Positions 31,757 to 42,300 of a DNA stretch of 64,000 nt are shown here, one piece after another (positions within the stretch are counted from its first letter, which is position 1; the number at the start of each line of letters is the position of its first letter). The stretch is from Galbibacter sp. BG1. Its GTDB lineage: Bacteria; Bacteroidota; Bacteroidia; Flavobacteriales; Flavobacteriaceae. Below the pieces are notes generated by a model. The model was not told the origin of the DNA. It was given only the letters and a program-made list of their open reading frames with translations, and did not search any database. The DNA lies in assembly GCF_013391805.1 (NCBI RefSeq), contig NZ_CP058364.1, positions 1,116,501-1,180,500 on the forward strand, given 5' to 3'. The position numbers and the translations under genes were made by a program.

Positions 31757-34111
31757 ATGAAATTATCTGTTGTTTGCTTTCTAATTTTCAGTTTTATTGC
31801 TTCGGCACAAAACAATACCGCTGTAATTTCGGGTACCATTACTTCTGAAGGCAACCCTGTACCTTTTGCTAGTGTATACCTAAAAAATGGTTCGCAAGGA
31901 ACAGATGCCAATGAATACGGAATATATCGGCTCGAAGTTCCGCCGGGATCCCATACCTTGGCAGTTCAGTTTCAAGGCTACCGCCCCCAAACAAAAGCCA
32001 TTACTGTAGTTGCAGGCATAGATCAAACCATTAACTTCAACATCGTAGAAGATGCTTTAGGGTTGGATCAGGTAGTAGTAAGCGCCACCCGAAACAACAT
32101 CAGTAAAAAAGAAGCACCGGTTATTGTAAATATTGTAGGCCCAAAGCTTTTTCAGGCCACACAATCCATTTCTTTAGCCGATGGATTAAACTATCAACCT
32201 GGGGTGCGTGTGGAAACCAATTGTCAAAATTGTGGTTTTACGCAGGTTCGCCTTAATGGATTACAGGGTCAATACACACAAATACTTGTAAACAGTCGTC
32301 CTGTTTTTAGTGCACTTAATGGGGTATATGGATTAGAACAAATACCTGTAAGTATAATAGACCGGGTAGAAGTGGTGAGAAGTGGAGGTTCTGCGCTTTT
32401 TGGCTCTAATGCCATTGCTGGAACGGTGAATGTAATTACCAAGGAGCCTGTTTATAACACCTGGGATGTAAACTCAAACTTCGCCCTTATCGATGGAAGT
32501 ACGCCAGATAGAAGTGTAAACCTAAATGGATCCATAGTTAGCGAGGATCTCACAAGTGGTGTTACAGTTTTTGGGATGTATCGAAACAGGGATGCCTACG
32601 ATGCCAATGGCGATGGCTTTAGTGAGATTACAAAACTCACCAATAATTCCCTTGGCGCCAAAGCATTTTTCAGGCCTAATGACAATAGCAGGATTGGATT
32701 GGATTTTACCGGAATTCGTGAATATAGACGTGGTGGCGATAGATTGGACCTGGCCCCTCAGTTTACCGATGTTACCGAAGAATTAGACCATAATACAGTT
32801 TTCACAGGGGCCGACTACGAATGGTTCAACGATGCTCGTACCAGCGATTTCACCGCTTATGTTTCTGCACAACATACCAATAGAGATAGTTATTATGGCG
32901 GTTTAGGCGGAGGAAGAACGGCAGCAGATTCTATAGCGGCCAACAATGCTTTTGGAAACACTGCAGACTTTGCCTTGGTAGGAGGTGGAAAATTCTCCCA
33001 TCATTTTAAAAACGATGACGTTATCACCTCTGGAATAGAATACCAGCTTAACGATACCGAAGATACCATTGCAGGTTACAACCGCTTGGTAGATCAAAGG
33101 GTAAATAATTTCGGAATCTATAGTCAATACGAATGGAAGCCCACCGATAAATTTACAGCACTTTTAGGCGCTAGGCTCGATCATGTCGATGTAGATGGGT
33201 TCTATACCATCGAGAACGTGGAACGTAGCTCACAAGTAAGCCAAACAGTATTGAGTCCGCGTTTTACTATTTTATACGATATTACCGAAGCACTTCAATT
33301 TAGGGGTGGATATGCAAGAGGTTTTCGAGCTCCACAGGCGTTTAACGAAGACCTGCACATCTCTTCCGTGGGCGGGGAACAACGTTTCGTTATTCTTTCC
33401 GAAGATCTGGAAAGTGAATTCTCAAATGCCTACACAGCCTCTTTTAATTTCACCAAGGATTTCAACAAAACACAAACCAATTTCTTGCTGGAAGGATTTT
33501 ATACCGACCTTCAAAATCCTTTTACCATCGTGAGCACAGGCGCTTCCTTGCCCAACGGCGCTTTTTTAGATGAAAGCCGAAATGGCACCGGTGCGTACGT
33601 TGCGGGAACGAATATGGAATTGAGTGTGTCCCCAAATTCTAATCTATTTTTTCAAGCGGGAATGACTTTCCAAAAATCAATTTATAAGGAAGCCCAAATT
33701 TTATTTGAAGCGGATGGGTCCAATCCTGAAGAGACCAGTGTTAGCGCCAAAGAATTTTTAAGGTCTCCTAACCTTTACGGATTCTTAAACAGCAATTGGC
33801 AGATAAATAATGCTTTAAAATTAGACCTTACCGGAAGCTATACCGGCTCAATGATTGTACCGCACGTAGTAAGCGAATCCGGATTTATCGAACTCGTGGA
33901 CACCGATTCTTTTTTTGATATGACAGGAAAACTCACCTACCATGTTGATCTCAAGGAAACGTTTCACATGGAAGTAAGCGGCGGCGTTCAAAATATCTTT
34001 AACAGCTATCAGGACGATTTTGATGAAGGTGCCCTCAGGGATTCCAACTATATTTATGGACCTAATCGCCCGAGAACATTTTTCATCGGACTCAAATTTG
34101 GGGATTTTTAA
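31757..34111 (+). CDS. TonB-dependent outer membrane receptor
   Basis: A 784-residue protein with a signal peptide (VVCFLIFSFIASAQ) and a CarboxypepD_reg-like domain (about 22-100; VISGTITSEGNPVPFASVYL). The plug domain (about 105-225) includes NCQNCGFTQVRLNGL and SGGSALFGSNAIAGTVN, and a beta barrel ends YIYGPNRPRTFFIGLKFGDF. No SusD partner is nearby, so a small ligand such as a metal chelate is more likely than a glycan. The two Cys in the plug (NCQNC) are unusual and might bind a metal. A thioredoxin-like gene follows after 11 bases. Confidence 0.85.
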   Translation: MKLSVVCFLIFSFIASAQNNTAVISGTITSEGNPVPFASVYLKNGSQGTDANEYGIYRLEVPPGSHTLAVQFQGYRPQTKAITVVAGIDQTINFNIVEDALGLDQVVVSATRNNISKKEAPVIVNIVGPKLFQATQSISLADGLNYQPGVRVETNCQNCGFTQVRLNGLQGQYTQILVNSRPVFSALNGVYGLEQIPVSIIDRVEVVRSGGSALFGSNAIAGTVNVITKEPVYNTWDVNSNFALIDGSTPDRSVNLNGSIVSEDLTSGVTVFGMYRNRDAYDANGDGFSEITKLTNNSLGAKAFFRPNDNSRIGLDFTGIREYRRGGDRLDLAPQFTDVTEELDHNTVFTGADYEWFNDARTSDFTAYVSAQHTNRDSYYGGLGGGRTAADSIAANNAFGNTADFALVGGGKFSHHFKNDDVITSGIEYQLNDTEDTIAGYNRLVDQRVNNFGIYSQYEWKPTDKFTALLGARLDHVDVDGFYTIENVERSSQVSQTVLSPRFTILYDITEALQFRGGYARGFRAPQAFNEDLHISSVGGEQRFVILSEDLESEFSNAYTASFNFTKDFNKTQTNFLLEGFYTDLQNPFTIVSTGASLPNGAFLDESRNGTGAYVAGTNMELSVSPNSNLFFQAGMTFQKSIYKEAQILFEADGSNPEETSVSAKEFLRSPNLYGFLNSNWQINNALKLDLTGSYTGSMIVPHVVSESGFIELVDTDSFFDMTGKLTYHVDLKETFHMEVSGGVQNIFNSYQDDFDEGALRDSNYIYGPNRPRTFFIGLKFGDF

Positions 34112-34122
34112 ATATTTCTATT

Positions 34123-34593
34123 ATGAAAAAATCAACTTTTTTAAGCCTCATCTTCATTGTTATCACAACGGTTTCGTTGGCACAACAAAAGGAAGAAATC
34201 CACTGGAAAACATTTCCAGCACTTGAAGAGGCACTAAAAGAGGAGCAGAAACCAGTATTCATTTTCTTTTATGCCGATTGGTGTGCGTATTGTAAAAAGA
34301 TAAAAAGGCAGGTCTTTACCAATCCTCAAGTAATTGAGAAACTCAATACCGATTATTACGCCGTAATGATGGATGCAGAGAGTAAAGAAAGGATTGCTTT
34401 TGACGGTAAAACATTTTCAAATGAACAGGCAAAAACCCAACGAAATGGTATTCATGAAATTCCGCTTTTGTTAGCATCGCGGAATGATATTCCATTTTCA
34501 CTTCCTGCGACAGTTATTTTAACCAAAGATTTTAAGGTAAAAAAAAGGGTGTTTGAGTACTATACTTCCGAAGAAATTCTTGAAATGCTTTAG
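34123..34593 (+). CDS. Secreted thioredoxin-like protein
   Basis: A 156-residue protein with a signal peptide (SLIFIVITTVSLAQ) and a thioredoxin fold of the Thioredoxin_7 type. The active site is YADWCAYCKKIKRQ (CxxC near residues 55-58), the cis-Pro is in LPATVIL, and VIEKLNTDYYAVMMD is typical. It acts in the periplasm on disulfides. Cotranscription with the TonB receptor suggests that it keeps the receptor's Cys pair or its ligand reduced. Confidence 0.85.
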   Translation: MKKSTFLSLIFIVITTVSLAQQKEEIHWKTFPALEEALKEEQKPVFIFFYADWCAYCKKIKRQVFTNPQVIEKLNTDYYAVMMDAESKERIAFDGKTFSNEQAKTQRNGIHEIPLLLASRNDIPFSLPATVILTKDFKVKKRVFEYYTSEEILEML

Positions 34594-34693
34594 CCTTATT
34601 CCGGTTCTTTCTAACAGGAATTGAGTTAAAAAGCAAAAGCCACTTCTCTCGAAATGGCCCTGCAACTAACTAAATTTAATCTAACCGAATGCA

Positions 34694-36574
34694 TTATTTA
34701 ATAATAATGGTCTTGTTGACGGTTTTTTGTCCGTCATATTGTAATTTCAATACGTAGGTACCTGGCGACACTTCCTTATTGATGTTTAAATTTATTTTTT
34801 CTTGGTCAATAATATCGATTTCAATGGGTACTTCATCGCCAATAAAGGTATAAAGCGATATTTGGTTTGGTTTTTCTTCTAAGTTGTTAATATGCATAAC
34901 CTTTCCGCCAGAAGGATTAGGGTATACCAATACATTCTTATTGGATTTTTCAATGGTTTGTGAGCTTTGACCAGTTTGTGAACAGTCGCAATCTACCTCA
35001 TTTTTGTAGTTGCCGCCATCGGGAGCCAATCCAAATTTAATTTCATCATAATAAACCTCATGCATGGGGTCGGTGTTTTTTAGAACATCGCTGTAGGTTC
35101 CAAATTTTACATAGCAACTTTGTTTTTCAGGAAAATCTACGTTTGTTTTTTTAACATAATCGTCCCCAATCCAAACTTCAATTACACCATCGTTGTTGGT
35201 TCCATACTTTAAATGCACTACAATATCTGTCCACTGGTTTAAGACAACATCCGACACATCGCCATAACCGGCTACATCGTATTTATAAACCCCATCCACT
35301 TTATGGGTAATAATAGAGCCGTACTGATTTCCGCCCCCTCCCGCGTCTATGTTTTTAAACTGAAAAATATGAACATTCTCACTCGACCATTTGTCCTGCA
35401 AATAATTGTCTTTTATGTAAACGCTAAAGCCAATCCACACATCATCGCCGTAGCTCGCAAATGCATCTTCATAATTTCCTATTTCGTTTCTTGCGCTGCA
35501 GTAGCTTCCGCCGGTAAGTACTTTTTCTTCATAAGACCGTGTAAATCGTAAGGATTTGGATCCGCATCTGGATAAATTATCAGAAACCTTCAAAGGAGAC
35601 GAACTGCATGGTGTTCCACAGCTCGGACCAACATCACAATTTTGCTCGTAATAGTAATCGATGGTTTCGGTTCCATCAGCATAATTTTCAAAATTGTCCT
35701 CACGTATTTGGGTGTAAGAAGATAAAGTTCCGGCAGTTTTCACCGTAATTGCACTGCTGTTTCCAGAAAAGTTTCCTGCTGCATCAGCGGCTTTAACATA
35801 AAAAATATAGGTTGTCCTTGGTGTTAGGCCAGTAACGGTTGCAGAAGTAGATGGAGGATTGCCAAATACAGATTGATCCCAACCTGAATTTTTAAGAACT
35901 TCATATTTTGTGACCCCAATATTATCTGTGGATGCACTCCAACTTAAATCTACAGAGGTTTCAGTAATATTGGAAGCTACCAAATTTCCGGGTGTGGATG
36001 GTGCTGAACTATCTGAATTACTGATTGTTAGCTTAGGAGGATTCGAACTTTCTTTTGAATGAATATCCACTCGTTGATCCCAAACGCCATTACTTCCCCA
36101 GTACATATCCACGTAAACGTAGAAGGAAACTACGCCGTCTCCATTAATTTGGTTGTTTACAAAATTGGTGACATCAAAAGAGGTGTAACCTCCATTAGCT
36201 TCCGTTCCCGAATCTAAATTATTGCCAGAGGATGAAGGTCTATTGTTCCAAGTCAAACTGGATTCGCTCCAAGAATCACTTTGTACATCTTGCACGGCAA
36301 AAACAACGTTGGTAACACTGTTATTCCATTCGGTGTTATATAGATCAAGGGTAACACTATTGGCTGTTGAGCTTATTCCGCTAACATCGAATTTAACGAA
36401 ATATTCGCGTGTCTCGGAAGCTTTAGGTTGAATGGTGTAGTTCGACTGACTTCCGTAGTTATTGGTTGGGTGTTTGCTATTTACAAATCCGTCAGAAATC
36501 GGATTCAGAACGGTGGTTTGTGCAACAAGCGAAATGCTTGTCATGAGTAAAAAAGAAATAAGTAAAGTTTTCAT
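34694..36574 (-). CDS. Secreted polysaccharide lyase, heparinase I-like, with T9SS tail
   Basis: A 626-residue exported protein. Domains in order are a signal peptide (1-18), a DNRLRE/CBM96-like domain (about 20-185; NPISDGFVNSKHPTNNYGSQ), a fibronectin type III domain (about 190-280), and a jelly-roll lyase domain (about 285-525). A Por-type sorting tail ends NPSGGKVMHINN to KTIIIK. The lyase part (ARNEIGNYEDAFASYGDDVW, then NVHIFQFKN and QWTDIVVHLKYG) fits PF14099, heparin lyase I and relatives PL13/PL20. It would cut a uronate polymer outside the cell. The exact substrate is unknown. Confidence 0.75.
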   Translation of the reverse strand: MKTLLISFLLMTSISLVAQTTVLNPISDGFVNSKHPTNNYGSQSNYTIQPKASETREYFVKFDVSGISSTANSVTLDLYNTEWNNSVTNVVFAVQDVQSDSWSESSLTWNNRPSSSGNNLDSGTEANGGYTSFDVTNFVNNQINGDGVVSFYVYVDMYWGSNGVWDQRVDIHSKESSNPPKLTISNSDSSAPSTPGNLVASNITETSVDLSWSASTDNIGVTKYEVLKNSGWDQSVFGNPPSTSATVTGLTPRTTYIFYVKAADAAGNFSGNSSAITVKTAGTLSSYTQIREDNFENYADGTETIDYYYEQNCDVGPSCGTPCSSSPLKVSDNLSRCGSKSLRFTRSYEEKVLTGGSYCSARNEIGNYEDAFASYGDDVWIGFSVYIKDNYLQDKWSSENVHIFQFKNIDAGGGGNQYGSIITHKVDGVYKYDVAGYGDVSDVVLNQWTDIVVHLKYGTNNDGVIEVWIGDDYVKKTNVDFPEKQSCYVKFGTYSDVLKNTDPMHEVYYDEIKFGLAPDGGNYKNEVDCDCSQTGQSSQTIEKSNKNVLVYPNPSGGKVMHINNLEEKPNQISLYTFIGDEVPIEIDIIDQEKINLNINKEVSPGTYVLKLQYDGQKTVNKTIIIK

Positions 36575-36594
36575 CTTTTTAAAGTTTTGGTTGG

Positions 36595-37800
36595 TTAATT
36601 GGGGCTGGGGGAACCTTTTTGTCTAACCAATGCCTCCAAGAAATAGTAATCGCCGTAATTTATAGGTTCATCTATTTCATCGTTTTTAGGCCAATTTCCT
36701 GTGCTGTGTTTTAGAACAAAAGGCGCTTCCACTTCTGGATTTAATAGGTATTCCTCGCTCTTTAAATTTTCTAAAACCTTAGTGGCATAGTTTAAATAAA
36801 TGTCGCTTTCAGTGTAAGAATGTAATTCTAAACAAGCGGAGGCCACAATCGTAGCAGCCGATACATCCCGAGGGGCATTCGGGATGTCCGGGTCGTTAAA
36901 ATCCCAATAGGGAATCCTATCTTTTGGAAGGTTATCATGGTTTAAGTAGTAATCCAATACAGCTTTAGCAATATCTAAGTGTTTAGGATCTTTTGTATAA
37001 CGGTACGTCATGGTGTACCCATAAATTGCCCAAGCTTGTCCACGCGCCCAAGCCGACTCGTCGTTAAATCCTTGGTGTGTTACCTTGTCTTTTACAGAGC
37101 CGTTTATGGTGTCATAAACCACCACGTGATAAGTGCTGTTGTCGCTTCTAAAATGGTTTTCTAGAGTAGTGTTGGCATGCTTTTCAGCAATTTTATAGTA
37201 GCTACTGTCCCCAGAAATTTTAGTAGCTTCGAACAAAAGTTCGAGGTTCATCATGTTGTCAATAATCACAGGGAACTCCCATTCTTTGGCGTTAAAATCC
37301 CATGAACGGATGCAACCCACATTTTCATTAAAACGAGTACTTAGCGTTTTAGCGGTTTGGACAACTACATCTTCGTAAGCCTCATTCTCTTCCGTTTGTA
37401 GTCCGCTTCCGAAACTGCAAAAAACTTTGAAACCTGTATCATGGATATGAGTGTCATATTTCTCCTTCTCCATGAAATCCGTCCAAACAGCGGCTTGTTT
37501 TTTATAAGCCGGATTGTTGGTTAGTTGATATATTTTCCAAAGACTACCAGGAAAAAATCCCGCAGTCCAATCCCTTGAATTTACCTTACGGACACCTTTT
37601 TCTTCGGAATAACTTCTTGGAAAAGCCAATGAATCGGGAGCATAGTCCAATAACTTTTGATATCGTACTTTCAGTAAGGAATCAGAAGAAAGGGAGGTAA
37701 CTTCATCTGAAGCTACCTCTTTAATTTCCCATTTTTGTTTACAACTTAAGGCTGAAACGAGTACAGCGCCTGCTAAAAAATAGTTTACTAATTTGATCAT
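36595..37800 (-). CDS. GH88 unsaturated glucuronyl hydrolase (lipoprotein)
   Basis: A 401-residue GH88 protein with a lipoprotein signal (GAVLVSALSC). The (alpha/alpha)6 fold motifs are SRDWTAGFFPGSLWKIYQLT, PVIIDNMMNLELLFEA (catalytic Asp), NDESAWARGQAWAIYGY and YWDFNDPDIP with ARDVSAA-like PRDVSAATIVAS. The family removes the unsaturated uronate from the non-reducing end of lyase products by a hydration mechanism. It lies between the lyase and susD genes, so it acts on imported oligosaccharides in the periplasm. Confidence 0.88.
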   Translation of the reverse strand: MIKLVNYFLAGAVLVSALSCKQKWEIKEVASDEVTSLSSDSLLKVRYQKLLDYAPDSLAFPRSYSEEKGVRKVNSRDWTAGFFPGSLWKIYQLTNNPAYKKQAAVWTDFMEKEKYDTHIHDTGFKVFCSFGSGLQTEENEAYEDVVVQTAKTLSTRFNENVGCIRSWDFNAKEWEFPVIIDNMMNLELLFEATKISGDSSYYKIAEKHANTTLENHFRSDNSTYHVVVYDTINGSVKDKVTHQGFNDESAWARGQAWAIYGYTMTYRYTKDPKHLDIAKAVLDYYLNHDNLPKDRIPYWDFNDPDIPNAPRDVSAATIVASACLELHSYTESDIYLNYATKVLENLKSEEYLLNPEVEAPFVLKHSTGNWPKNDEIDEPINYGDYYFLEALVRQKGSPSPN

Positions 37801-37809
37801 ACTAGTAGT

Positions 37810-39327
37810 TTAATAACCAGGGTTATTTGGTAATAAGTTAGGATTTCTTGCAAGTTCATCTCCTGGAAGTGGGAATAGATAATCTCTTCCTTCATCAAAA
37901 TTGGAATGTGGTTCCAATCCGTTAGCATCAAAAACTGAAGGACCTATTTGCAATCGCTTAATATCGTACCATCTTTTAAACTCGAAAGCCAATTCTAGCC
38001 TACGCTCTTCAATGATGGCATCGTGTAGAGCTTGTTGCGACAAGCCGCTTGGTAAATTTTCAGGAAAATTAGACATTACCCCACCTTTGTTTCTTGCCCT
38101 TGCTCGAACTTGGTTTACCAAATCTACGGCACGACTGCTTCCTGGCTGTAATTGGTTTAAAGCTTCCGCAGCAATTAATAAAACTTCAGCATAACGCATA
38201 GTTATATAATGATGACTAGATTGACGCCCATTGGAAGCTGTTAGCCCTGGAAACCTGGAGTATTTTGCAATATGTGGTCTGTTAACACCACGATCGGAAA
38301 ACTCGGCAAAGCGGGTGTAAGGTTCAACGTTGCCATTGAAAACCCCTATTGTATCAAAACTTACAGATCTTCTATAATCCTTTTCATCCCAAGTTTCAAA
38401 AACTTTTAGACTCGGTACGGCGACAGTCCATCCACCATTAGGAACTCCTTTTTCATCCTCCCGAATGGCGGTTAATGGTATAATTAAATCATCTCCTAAA
38501 TCCCCTTGGCTATTTTGACCGATATAATTAATAGTAAATAAAGGTTCTTTTAAAGCTCCCGCCTTTTCAGCATCAAAAAGATCTTGAAAGTCAGCTTCCA
38601 GGCCTAGGTTATGTTTTCCTGCGTTAGTGATAATAGCATTGGCCTCATCATACGCTTTTTGATGTTCTCCCAAAGTTAGATACACAGAGGCCAAGTATGC
38701 CATTGCTGTGGCGTTGGAAGGCAACGAGCGCGTTGGTTGGGTATCTGGCAGCCACTGTTTTGCAAACTCTAAATCAGCTATGATGTTTTGATACACCTCT
38801 GCTTCCGGAGTTTTGGAAATGGTTTCTATAGTCTTTACGTCTGTAACAGCTTCGTCTATGTAAGGAATGTCCCCAAATATGCGCACCAAATGGTAATAAG
38901 CAAAAGCTCTGGAAAAATTCGCTTGTGCAGCGATTGCATTTATAACAGCTTGCTCGCCATCTATCTGTTTTGCGCCGTCCAGCGCTTGGTTGGCAGCACC
39001 AATAATGGCATACGATTGTGGCCAAAAGGCTGTAACCATTCCGTTATCGTCTCTCGCTGTAAAATTATTAATATCCTGTCTTCTAGCAGGAGTTCCTAAG
39101 TCTCCTATTTCCACCATATCGCCGCGAAGCATGATGGAAAGGCTTAATTTTCTTCCCCAATATTTTTCGGAAGCCATGTACCCAAAGCTGCCGTTAACAG
39201 CAGTTTGCAAATCCTGTGGGGTTTTTATAAAAGAATTGGGAGACAGTAGCCCTACTGGCTCTTCCTCAAGGTCGGAACAACCTATGAGAAGCAATCCTAT
39301 GATGAATGTTGAAATTATATTTTTCAT
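37810..39327 (-). CDS. SusD/RagB-family glycan-binding lipoprotein
   Basis: A 505-residue protein with lipobox LLIGCSDLEEEPVG. The SusD hallmarks are SPNSFIKTPQDLQTAVNGSF, RAFAYYHLVRIFGDIPYI, YAEVLLIAAEALNQL, IIEERRLELAFEFKRWYDI and the C-terminal YLFPLPGDELARNPNLLPNN. It caps the SusC channel on the cell surface and binds the glycan. It is encoded directly after susC. Confidence 0.93.
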   Translation of the reverse strand: MKNIISTFIIGLLLIGCSDLEEEPVGLLSPNSFIKTPQDLQTAVNGSFGYMASEKYWGRKLSLSIMLRGDMVEIGDLGTPARRQDINNFTARDDNGMVTAFWPQSYAIIGAANQALDGAKQIDGEQAVINAIAAQANFSRAFAYYHLVRIFGDIPYIDEAVTDVKTIETISKTPEAEVYQNIIADLEFAKQWLPDTQPTRSLPSNATAMAYLASVYLTLGEHQKAYDEANAIITNAGKHNLGLEADFQDLFDAEKAGALKEPLFTINYIGQNSQGDLGDDLIIPLTAIREDEKGVPNGGWTVAVPSLKVFETWDEKDYRRSVSFDTIGVFNGNVEPYTRFAEFSDRGVNRPHIAKYSRFPGLTASNGRQSSHHYITMRYAEVLLIAAEALNQLQPGSSRAVDLVNQVRARARNKGGVMSNFPENLPSGLSQQALHDAIIEERRLELAFEFKRWYDIKRLQIGPSVFDANGLEPHSNFDEGRDYLFPLPGDELARNPNLLPNNPGY

Positions 39328-39395
39328 TGTGTATGTTTTAATGTTATCCTCTGTATCTAGATTATAGCTTATAAACGTTTAGTGATTAATCCGTT

Positions 39396-42300
39396 TTAAA
39401 ACTTCAAGTTCATTCCTAAAGTAAACGACCTTACATTCGGGTAGTTTCCGTAGGCCAATCCTAAATTTGTATTAGCTCCTTGACCTCCGTTGCTTCGATA
39501 GCTAGTTTCTGGGTCCAGACCTGGATAATCGGTAAAGGTTAACAAGTTTTGACCACTGATGTAAAATCTTAGGTTTTGAACCCCTAAACGTTCAACAACT
39601 TGAGAAGGAAGGCTGTAGCCTAAGGATACGTTTTTAAGTCGCACATAGCTTCCGTCGTAGATGTATCTGGATGTAATCCTTTTTTCCCTAACAGCCGCAG
39701 AAGGAACATTGGTGTTGGTGTTTGTCGGAGTCCAAGCATTCAGAACCTCCGTAGTAGCATTAGAATCCCCAGAACCAAGTTCTAACAGCGTATAGTCCAA
39801 AATATCGCCTCCGATGGCTGTTTGAAAGAAAATATTTAAATCCAAACCTTTGTAAGTAAATGTATTATTTAAACCTCCTGTAAAGTCAGGATTTGGATCG
39901 CCAATGATAGTTTTATCATCAGAATTTACCATACCATCTGGAGTGTCTATAATTTCCCCATCGGCATTTCTACCAGCAATATCCCTTAGAAGTTCACCTC
40001 CAGGTTGGTTTTCAAACCCTTGTGGAATGTTATTACCAGCTTGAATTACACCATCGTAAATGTAACCGAAGAATGCCCCAACAGGTTCTCCTTCTCTAAG
40101 AATTTGCGACTCCCCTTGTAAAAAGTGTCCTGGAGCAGAAGAATAAATGATATCTTCCCCATCTGGAAGTTTGGTAATTTCATTGGTGTTTTTGGAGATG
40201 TTAAAATCTGTCGTCCACGTAAAGTTTTCGTTCAAGATGTTTTTACTGCTGATGAAGATTTCAAACCCTTTATTTACTAAAGAACCGATGTTTTGTGTTT
40301 GTGTAGGGTTTTCCAATCCGCTGTATTCAGGAAGCGGTCTAGAGAACAATAAATCTTTGGTTTCAATATTGTAGTAATCAAAAGAAGTGTTTAATCGGTT
40401 TCCGAAAAAGCCTAAGTCTACCCCAACATTTAATTGGTAAGAAGTTTCCCATTTCAGATTATCATTTGCGAAATCTGTAACGGCTACGGAGTTCACGATA
40501 TTCTCGCCAATTACGGTATAGATTTCAGAAAATCTGGCCAAAGTTCCGTATGCAGGAATCGCTTGATTACCGGTTAATCCGTAACTACCTCTCCACTTCC
40601 AATTGGAAATCGTGTTGCTGTTCTCCAAAAAGCTTTCATTGCTCATGTTCCAAGCAAGTGCTCCAGATGGAAAGAATGCGTATTTGTTGTTTTTACTGAA
40701 GTTAGACGAACCATCGCGTCTTGCTGTAAAGGTAATCAAATAGCGATCGTCGAAACCATAATTCAATCTCCCAAACATAGAAACCAACTCGATTTCGCTT
40801 AATCCCGAATTAGGTCTTAGGTACACAGCACCTCCAGAAAGATTTCTATAGGAAACGTTATCGGTTACGAAACCTTGTGATGCAGCATAGGAAAATTCAT
40901 TTTTATTCTTTTGGTAAGAATAACCACCTAAAATCGTTAAAGCATGATTTCCGAAAGTGCGGTCGTATGTTAAATAATTTTCAGAAATAATATCTGTTGA
41001 CTTGCTAGTTGTAATATTGGCTTCTCCGCCTACACCGGCACCGGCCAATAGGGTTGAAGGCACAAACCTTCCCTCCATAGTATTTCCTGTATTAAAACCG
41101 AAAGTAGTTTTAAAGGAAAGTCCTTTAAAGATTTCCAATTCAGCAAAAAGGTTAGCTCTAAATAAATCGGAAGTTCTTTCGTTTACATTCAAAGTTGCAA
41201 CAGCAAACGGGTTGTCGATGTCATCACCTAGAGAATTGATAGTTAAGTCACCATTCGCATCATAGATGCCCAAATCTGGTGCGAATCTATAAATGGAAGA
41301 AATAACATCTGCCTGTCCTGTTCCTCCGCTTCCTGTTTGTGTGGGAACCCCATCTTTTGAAATTCTATTACCGAAAAGATTCATCCCAACTTTTAATTTA
41401 TCGGTTGCCTGAACATTTACGTTACTCAAGAAAGAAAAACGATTTAAATCAGAACCCAGCACAACCCCTTCTTGGTCGAAAAAAGTTCCAGAAACGTAAT
41501 AATTTACATCTTCAGTGGCACCAGAAACAGATACCTGGTGGTTGGCAATTGCACCAGCTCTGTAAATTTCATCTTGCCAGTCGGTATTGGCGGGACCTTG
41601 CACATAGCTAGAACTGTAAGAGCTTCTATATTGAGCGAATTGTTCGGCGTTTAGCATATCTAGCTCGTTGGTCACTTCTTGAAGCGAGTAAGAAGAGTTT
41701 AGTTCGATGGATACTTTTCCTACCTTTCCTTTCTTGGTAGTTACCATAATTACACCGTTTGCACCACGAGAACCGTAGATAGCGGTAGCAGATGCGTCTT
41801 TTAATACTTCCATGGAAGCAATATCTTCCGCAGGAGGCATTTGGGCTCCAACAAAACCATCTACAACTATTAATGGATCGCTCCCAGCGTTGATGGACGT
41901 ACCACCACGAATTCTTATTTTTAGGGGCGCACCAGGCTCTCCACCATTATTTGTTTGAATATTCACCCCGGCAACACGCCCTTGTAACGCTTGTTCCGCA
42001 TTTTGAACAGGGTATGCTACAAGGTCTTCCGACTTAACTGAAGATACAGCGCCAGTGATATCACTTTTCTTCTGTGTTCCATAGCCTACAACAACCACTT
42101 CATCCAATTGGGATACGTCTTCTTGAAGTGTTACATTAATGGTTGTTTGGTTGTTTACGGAGATTTCTTTTGTGGTAAAACCGATATAACTGAATACCAA
42201 GGTCGGATTGTCGCTATTTACATTTATTTGATAGTTCCCGTCAAAATCGGTAACAACACCAGTAGAGGTCCCTTTCAAGGTCACCGCAACTCCTGGTAAT

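Noticed and set aside
38774-39099. Open frames on both strands in the susD gene
   Set aside because: They are shadows of a gene with strong SusD hallmarks throughout.
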